Shown: piece after piece, positions 59,819 to 64,000 of the stretch
How positions within the stretch are numbered: the stretch's first letter is position 1
Layout: each line of letters opens with the position of its first letter
Translations under genes and position numbers: made by a program
Origin: Beta vulgaris subsp. vulgaris
Taxonomy: Eukaryota > Streptophyta > Magnoliopsida > Caryophyllales > Amaranthaceae
Direction: 5' to 3'
NCBI RefSeq assembly: GCF_026745355.1
Contig: NC_079206.1
Span: forward strand, 35,960,262 to 36,024,261
DNA: 64,000 nt
The notes under the pieces: generated by a model
Told to the model about the DNA's origin: nothing
What the model saw: only the letters and a program-made list of their open reading frames with translations
Databases searched by the model: none

Positions 59819-60485
59819 ACTTTGATTGAACTTTGAATGATCTTACACAAGGATTGAGTAACAACTAATTTTGAGCGAGAGCTTTTGTAATAGATTCCTA
59901 AATTTTTCTCTCTAAATTTTTGTACTGAAGAAAACACTTGATGTCTACGGAGATACAATACGTGTTATTTATAGTACATGGATTCTGTTTGATAAGTTTC
60001 GCCGCCTTTCTTTTATTAAGCTTTGCCGTATGTAGACATTGTCGTTTGAAGACAGGCGCAATCTTTTTTTTTTTTTTTTGAATTGTTCTGCTGGCTTTGA
60101 GTTGATCTGGTAACCTTTGTATTTGGTAAGTATTCTTCTGATAACTTTGATTGTGATTTTGGATTATGCCTATATGAAACTTTTGGTTTTTTGTGGCTTT
60201 ATGTGGAGTGGGTTTGTGCATGCCCGTGGATGCCTTTGTACTTTGTAGAATTCCTTTGTTCATTTTGTAGAATAATCCCTTTGTCCTTTTGTGCCTTTGA
60301 GTGATGGATGTATAATTCATCAGGTAGTCATGTGGCATACCGGATATTTGATGAGTCGTCATAGGAGTACCTGCATTGAAAATGTTAGTAAAATATGTCC
60401 CTTATTTTTGCCTATGTGATATTCACTTAGCGGGATCTTTTTATTTTTTATTGTCCTAATTTTTGCCAGGAAGTTCCTGCGGACA
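59819..60485 (-). repeat. Right terminal repeat of pararetroviral element
   Basis: The match to 54551-55235 ends abruptly at both sides. It sits between the right fragment and the left copy, so it serves as the 3' repeat of one and the 5' repeat of the other. Confidence 0.85.
59967..59973 (-). promoter_or_regulatory. TATA box in right terminal repeat
   Basis: TATAAAT on the minus strand, upstream of the leader and primer-binding site. It probably was the genomic-RNA promoter of the element. Confidence 0.55.
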
Positions 60486-61435
60486 ATTTTCTAATAATTT
60501 GAATAAGAGTATTTTGCCTTCTTGAGAGAGAAATTTGCCAGCTCTGAGTTGAGATAAATATGGAGTTAATGGTTCAGAGTGGTTAACTCCAGTAATGAAA
60601 TACTCTTGTAACCATGTAGGAAAAACAACTGTTGTATTTCCGCAATCGATAAAAGTAACAGGGTCTTTGTCATTGTTTCGGATTAATTCTTCAATTTTGC
60701 GGATGATGTAGAAGAACCCATATGCTCTTGCTTGAGTTGGATGTAAGACAGCGGGATCTTTGCAATAAATATCACACTTTACTATATTAATGAGTATGAA
60801 GTAGTGGGCTGGTTTAATTTTGCCGTCCACCATTTCTATGTTGGCGCAAATGACTTCTTCATAAATTCACTCTTTCCTTTGAAGAGAACATACTGTTGAA
60901 AATATATATTGCTGGAATTTTGTGAACTCTTGAAAAAATTCTGTGTCTGGTTCTGGTACTTCGTAAAATTTCCTTACCAAGCCATATTTCTATAATTGAA
61001 AATATGGATCAGTTTTTTGAATAATGTCTCTTATGGATATAAAGAATCCTCCAGTTTGGTAATATGAAAATATTAATATAGACCGTCCCCATGTTCGCCA
61101 AATGCTATAGGGGGATATTTTTTCGGATGTTAGGAAATTGATATACCAGCTGTTGAAGTTTTCTTGCTTTACTTTGTTGATGATGATTTCCTGCATATCG
61201 GTTGGAAGCTGATATATTTGGATGATTAGTTCATATATGAAAAGTTTGGAAATCGTTTTATGTATTGCAGGTAAAGCATGGGTTTTGGCTGTTTGAGTGA
61301 GGTTATTTGATAAGTCTTTTGTGGTGGGGGAAAGTTTTTTGAGTAAATCTTGAATACCTTGGGTATGAATTCTTCTTTTTGTGTGAGGTATGGGTTTTTG
61401 GTTTTGGAATTGGAAGATGGTTGAGTTTTCTGCAT
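60456..61435 (-). pseudogene. Broken ORF before terminal repeat, right fragment
   Basis: Segments at 61435-61226, 61196-60990 and 60833-60456 lie in compatible order with shifts and stops (near 61000 and 60870). Visible stretches include YLSQLRAGKFLSQEGKILL, ending QELPGKN inside the terminal repeat. I see no convincing residue match to the 417-codon ORF at the same place in the left copy, although the adjoining repeats are nearly identical. Function unknown. Confidence 0.45.
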
Positions 61436-62650
61436 CTGAAATAATTAAATGAGTAAATATGAATAAAAATTAATTTTGATTAATGAAAAATAATTTTTAT
61501 GAGAATAAATCTTTTGAAATTCAACAAATATTATTACAACATCTTTTTTGACAAAACGGGGCTGACTCTTTTGAACAACAAGAGGTTAATTCATTATCTG
61601 ATTTTATTTGCAGTAGATTATCTTCACTATGGTCAGTAAAATTATGTTCTGAGGAAGTTTCTAGTGAATATAAGGCTAAATTTTTTTGTTGAAGGTCTGG
61701 ATCTTGACCACATAATTCATTAACCTTTTGTTTCAAGTCACATTCGTTAGCCTTATGACCTACTCGTCCACATTTATAACAATAAATCGGTCTTTTGGAG
61801 TCTATAATTTTCTTTGGTGGTCTGGTGGAAGCTTTAAAGGTCTTTTTATAATATGGGTCGTCATTAATAATTTTTCTAGTTGGTCGGAAATTTTCCCTAT
61901 ATCTCTTTTTATTGATGGCAGAGGGAGGTTGAATTTTGGGTAAACCAAAAGCAGCACAAAAACTTCCTAATTCTCTACGTCTTTCCCTTTTTTCAGATGA
62001 ATATTTACTTTGAATTGCTAATTCTTGACACAAAGCAATTGCTTCTTTTTAACAAAGGAAAATATTTGCCCATAAGTCATACTATCATATGGAATTTCGT
62101 CTTGACCCGCACTTTCTCTTTATTTTAGGAATATTCTTTGAGAAAATAGGGATGGAAGACCAGATATAAACCTTTCTTTCCAAAAAGATTGATTGCAATC
62201 ACCTCTTCTAAAAATATTACTAAGGAATACATCTTTATACCATCGATAATCATCTAGTGTAGGACACCTAAGATTAGTAAGAACTACTTGGTTTGTTGAC
62301 ATTTCCTCCTTTGGATTACCAATAAAATGCATAGCAATCATATTAGTAAGAATTGAGCTTCCATCTAAGGCTTGTTCATTTTCTATTTTAACGTGATTAA
62401 AAATTTGAACTTTAGTTTCCATATTAATACTATTGTCCCACCAATTTCTTAATTGACCAGTAAAACCAGTTGTGAGAAAATCTATAATAGTATGTTCTTG
62501 AGCATTTCTTGACCTATAAGTAGTTATGGTCATGGTCATTTCGGAAAGAACATTTAATATTTCATATTCTGATTTTCCATCAATATTTCATTCATAAACT
62601 GCAGTTCCATCATATTGTGAATTGGCAAACGATTATGATTTTGTGAACTG
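60486..62650 (-). mobile_element. Second caulimovirid-like fragment (coat domain, no polymerase)
   Basis: Minus-strand order: coat-like region (62650-61521), then a broken ORF region (61435-60456) that runs into the shared terminal repeat. Protease, reverse transcriptase and RNase H are absent between them. The 5' end at about 62650 abuts non-element sequence. It lies head-to-tail with the left copy. Confidence 0.65.
61521..62539 (-). pseudogene. Pararetroviral coat protein with zinc knuckle
   Basis: Two frames (62539-62120 and 62033-61521) carry a GQLRNWWDN motif, a basic Arg/Lys stretch and a canonical zinc knuckle CYKCGRVGHKANEC (CX2CX4HX4C). An acidic, Cys-rich tail follows. Upstream coding sequence to about 62650 contains a TGA in frame. 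A frame break lies between 62120 and 62033. This combination is typical of caulimovirid coat domains. Confidence 0.7.
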
Positions 62651-62707
62651 AATCTAGCTTAGTTCCTCACAAAGTTTCACTCACTTATGATTCCCTAAGG
62701 GTTCTAA

Positions 62708-63568
62708 GGGCCTGTTCTCTTCGGCATAAAACAGCTCAACTGAACTGAACTAATTGGAGCTGAACTGAACTGAACTGAATTGAATTGAATTGAATTAAAT
62801 TGAATGTAATAAATATATAAATAATATTTAAACAATAATAATATGAATATTAAATAATAATTATAATAAGTAATAATAATGAATAATAGTATTTTTTGAT
62901 ATTTTTAAATGATAGTTATAAATAAATAATGTTAATAATCATAAATTAATAATAATAATAATAATTAATGATAATAATGATAATTAATAATAATTATTTT
63001 ATATTATTTGTATTAATATATTATACTTGATGATGATATATAATAACAATAATATCTAAGAAGTAAATTAATATTACTATTTTAATAATTAGATTTAATA
63101 ATATAATAATATTTAGTAATAAAAATAATTATTGGGTTGGATCGCGAAAATTACTTCATAAACCGTCTTGACACGATTTGATTGGTTTATGGGCTAAAAA
63201 CGTGGGTTTATTTATGCTTTGACCTAAACCATGTTCCTCCTAATAATAATAGTAATAATAATGAGTAAAGCTATAATAAACAAAATAATATATAGAAACA
63301 ACAACAACAACAACAACAACAACAATAATAATAATAATAATAATAATACTTAATACTTAATAGTAATGATATAAAAATAAATAATAATAATACTAATAAT
63401 AATAATAAGAGTAATTAGTAAAATAAATTATACCAACATAATAATATTTAACAAAATGGTTATAAAAGAATGGAGCTGAACTGAACTGAGCTGAACTGAT
63501 TGGAGCTGAACTGAACTGAACTAATTAGAGCTGAACTGAACTGAAAATAAGCTGGGGAGAACAGACCC
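62708..63568. mobile_element. Tourist-like MITE with CTGAA arrays
   Basis: The termini GGGCCTGTTCTCTTCGGC and (reverse complement) GGGTCTGTTCTCCCCAGC are flanked by TAA at 62705-62707 and 63569-63571, as for PIF/Harbinger MITEs. Both ends carry (GCTGAACTGAACT)n arrays; the middle is AT-rich with AAT/AAC microsatellites (63298-63350). No coding potential. Confidence 0.8.
63298..63350. repeat. (AAC)n(AAT)n microsatellite
   Basis: Eight AAC-type triplets are followed by about eight AAT triplets inside the MITE. Confidence 0.9.
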
Positions 63569-63845
63569 TAACTCTAATACCTAGACTTCACTCACCAAGG
63601 GTTCGAATTAGGATATGTTTTGAGATTGAGTTTGTTAGCTTCACTCACTAACCCACTCGAATCTCACTTTGTAACACCCCAAAACTTTGGTTTGAGAACT
63701 TTATAAAACATTCACTTTTCATTAAAATAACTGACCAAACCTTTAGGGTGTTACTGCCGCATCTATTGTTAAAAACAAATGCAAGGCTAATATTAAGAAT
63801 AAAAAAAATTAACTTACAAACCAAAGTATCAAAATAAACTAAACT

Positions 63846-64000
63846 AAGAGCATTTCTCTTCGGCATAAAACAGCTGAACTGAACTGAACTTATTGGAGCT
63901 GAACTGAACTGAACTGAATTAAATTGAATTAAATTGAATGTAATAAATATATAAATAATATTTTAAACAATAATAATATGAATATTAAATAATNCACGAG
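63846..64000. mobile_element. Second CTGAA MITE copy, cut by window end
   Basis: Starting GAGCATTTCTCTTCGGCATAA after a TAA, it repeats the first ~150 bp of the 62708-63568 element almost exactly (CAGCTGAACTGAACTGAAC, then the AT-rich part). An N at 63994 interrupts it, and the final CACGAG no longer matches. Confidence 0.7.

Larger units (their letters stand above)
54551..60485 (-). mobile_element. Endogenous caulimovirid-like pararetroviral element, left copy
   Basis: The minus-strand order is: terminal repeat (60485-59819), leader, initiator-Met primer-binding site (59536-59524), N-terminal ORF, coiled coil, aspartic protease, reverse transcriptase, RNase H, a further ORF, and terminal repeat (55235-54551). 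There is no integrase after RNase H, which argues against an ordinary gypsy element and for an integrated caulimovirid-like sequence. The coat/zinc-knuckle region expected before the protease is missing. Multiple stops and frame changes show the copy is dead. Family placement is by domain order and was not searched. Confidence 0.7.

Noticed and set aside
63672..63760. TGTAACACCCC start as another gypsy LTR
   Set aside because: Only one LTR-like end is visible, no partner end or target duplication was found, and a TIR-like GGGTGTTAC 80 bp later suggests a short unclassified repeat instead.

Overview
This is a repeat-rich nuclear window from a flowering plant. Two host genes with plant-type GT-AG introns can be followed exon by exon, and almost everything else is transposable elements, nested repeats and relics of a caulimovirid-like pararetrovirus. 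I cannot name the species. The genes point to a eudicot; any narrower placement would be a guess.

Layout. (1) Positions 1-9817, plus strand: the 3' part (last six exons, 443 residues) of a DEX1-type FG-GAP/integrin-alpha-like membrane protein gene. Its second visible intron (1245-8625) holds a decayed Ty3/gypsy retrotransposon. (2) Positions 10277-26085: a 15.8-kb Mutator-like element (MULE) with terminal inverted repeats and a near-perfect 9-bp target duplication. It carries a broken FAR1-like MULE transposase on the plus strand and a convergent, broken Ulp1/C48 protease gene on the minus strand. Most of its introns and its central spacer consist of degenerate (T)nCAGTTAG-type repeats. A hAT-type MITE (8-bp target duplication) and a Copia solo LTR (5-bp target duplication) are nested in the transposase gene. 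(3) Positions 26778-33178: a 5'-truncated Copia (SIRE-like) element with reverse transcriptase/RNase H, an env-like ORF region and a 3' LTR of the same family as the nested solo LTR. (4) Positions 33311-39506: a probable gypsy LTR, a SINE-like unit, and a 2.68-kb solo LTR (TSD ATGTA) inside a hAT-like MITE. (5) Positions 40229-53993, minus strand: a complete nine-exon mitochondrial uncoupling-protein-type carrier gene (302 residues). Its sixth intron is 10.4 kb long and holds a small gypsy element (44380-47655, TSD ATTAT), a related solo LTR (50285-50804, TSD AATTG) and older debris. (6) Positions 54551-62650, minus strand: two head-to-tail copies of a caulimovirid-like reverse-transcribing element sharing a ~0.67-kb terminal repeat. 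The left copy keeps protease, reverse transcriptase and RNase H but lacks the coat domain. The right fragment keeps the coat domain and lacks the polymerase. (7) Positions 62708-64000: two copies of a Tourist-like MITE with CTGAA-rich subterminal repeats, the second cut by the window edge. There is one ambiguous base at 63994.

How the parts relate. The two host genes look functional: every splice junction keeps frame, and all long insertions sit in introns or flanks. The elements are mostly dead, with nonsense codons, frameshifts and missing domains, but their boundaries are often readable to the base, so the order of several nested insertions can be worked out. The features most worth a second look are the splice-acceptor-like repeats in the MULE introns, the tandemly duplicated acidic exons in its Ulp1 gene, and the tandem pararetroviral copies with complementary deletions. 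One pararetroviral terminal repeat places a TATA box upstream of, and on the same strand as, the uncoupling-protein gene.
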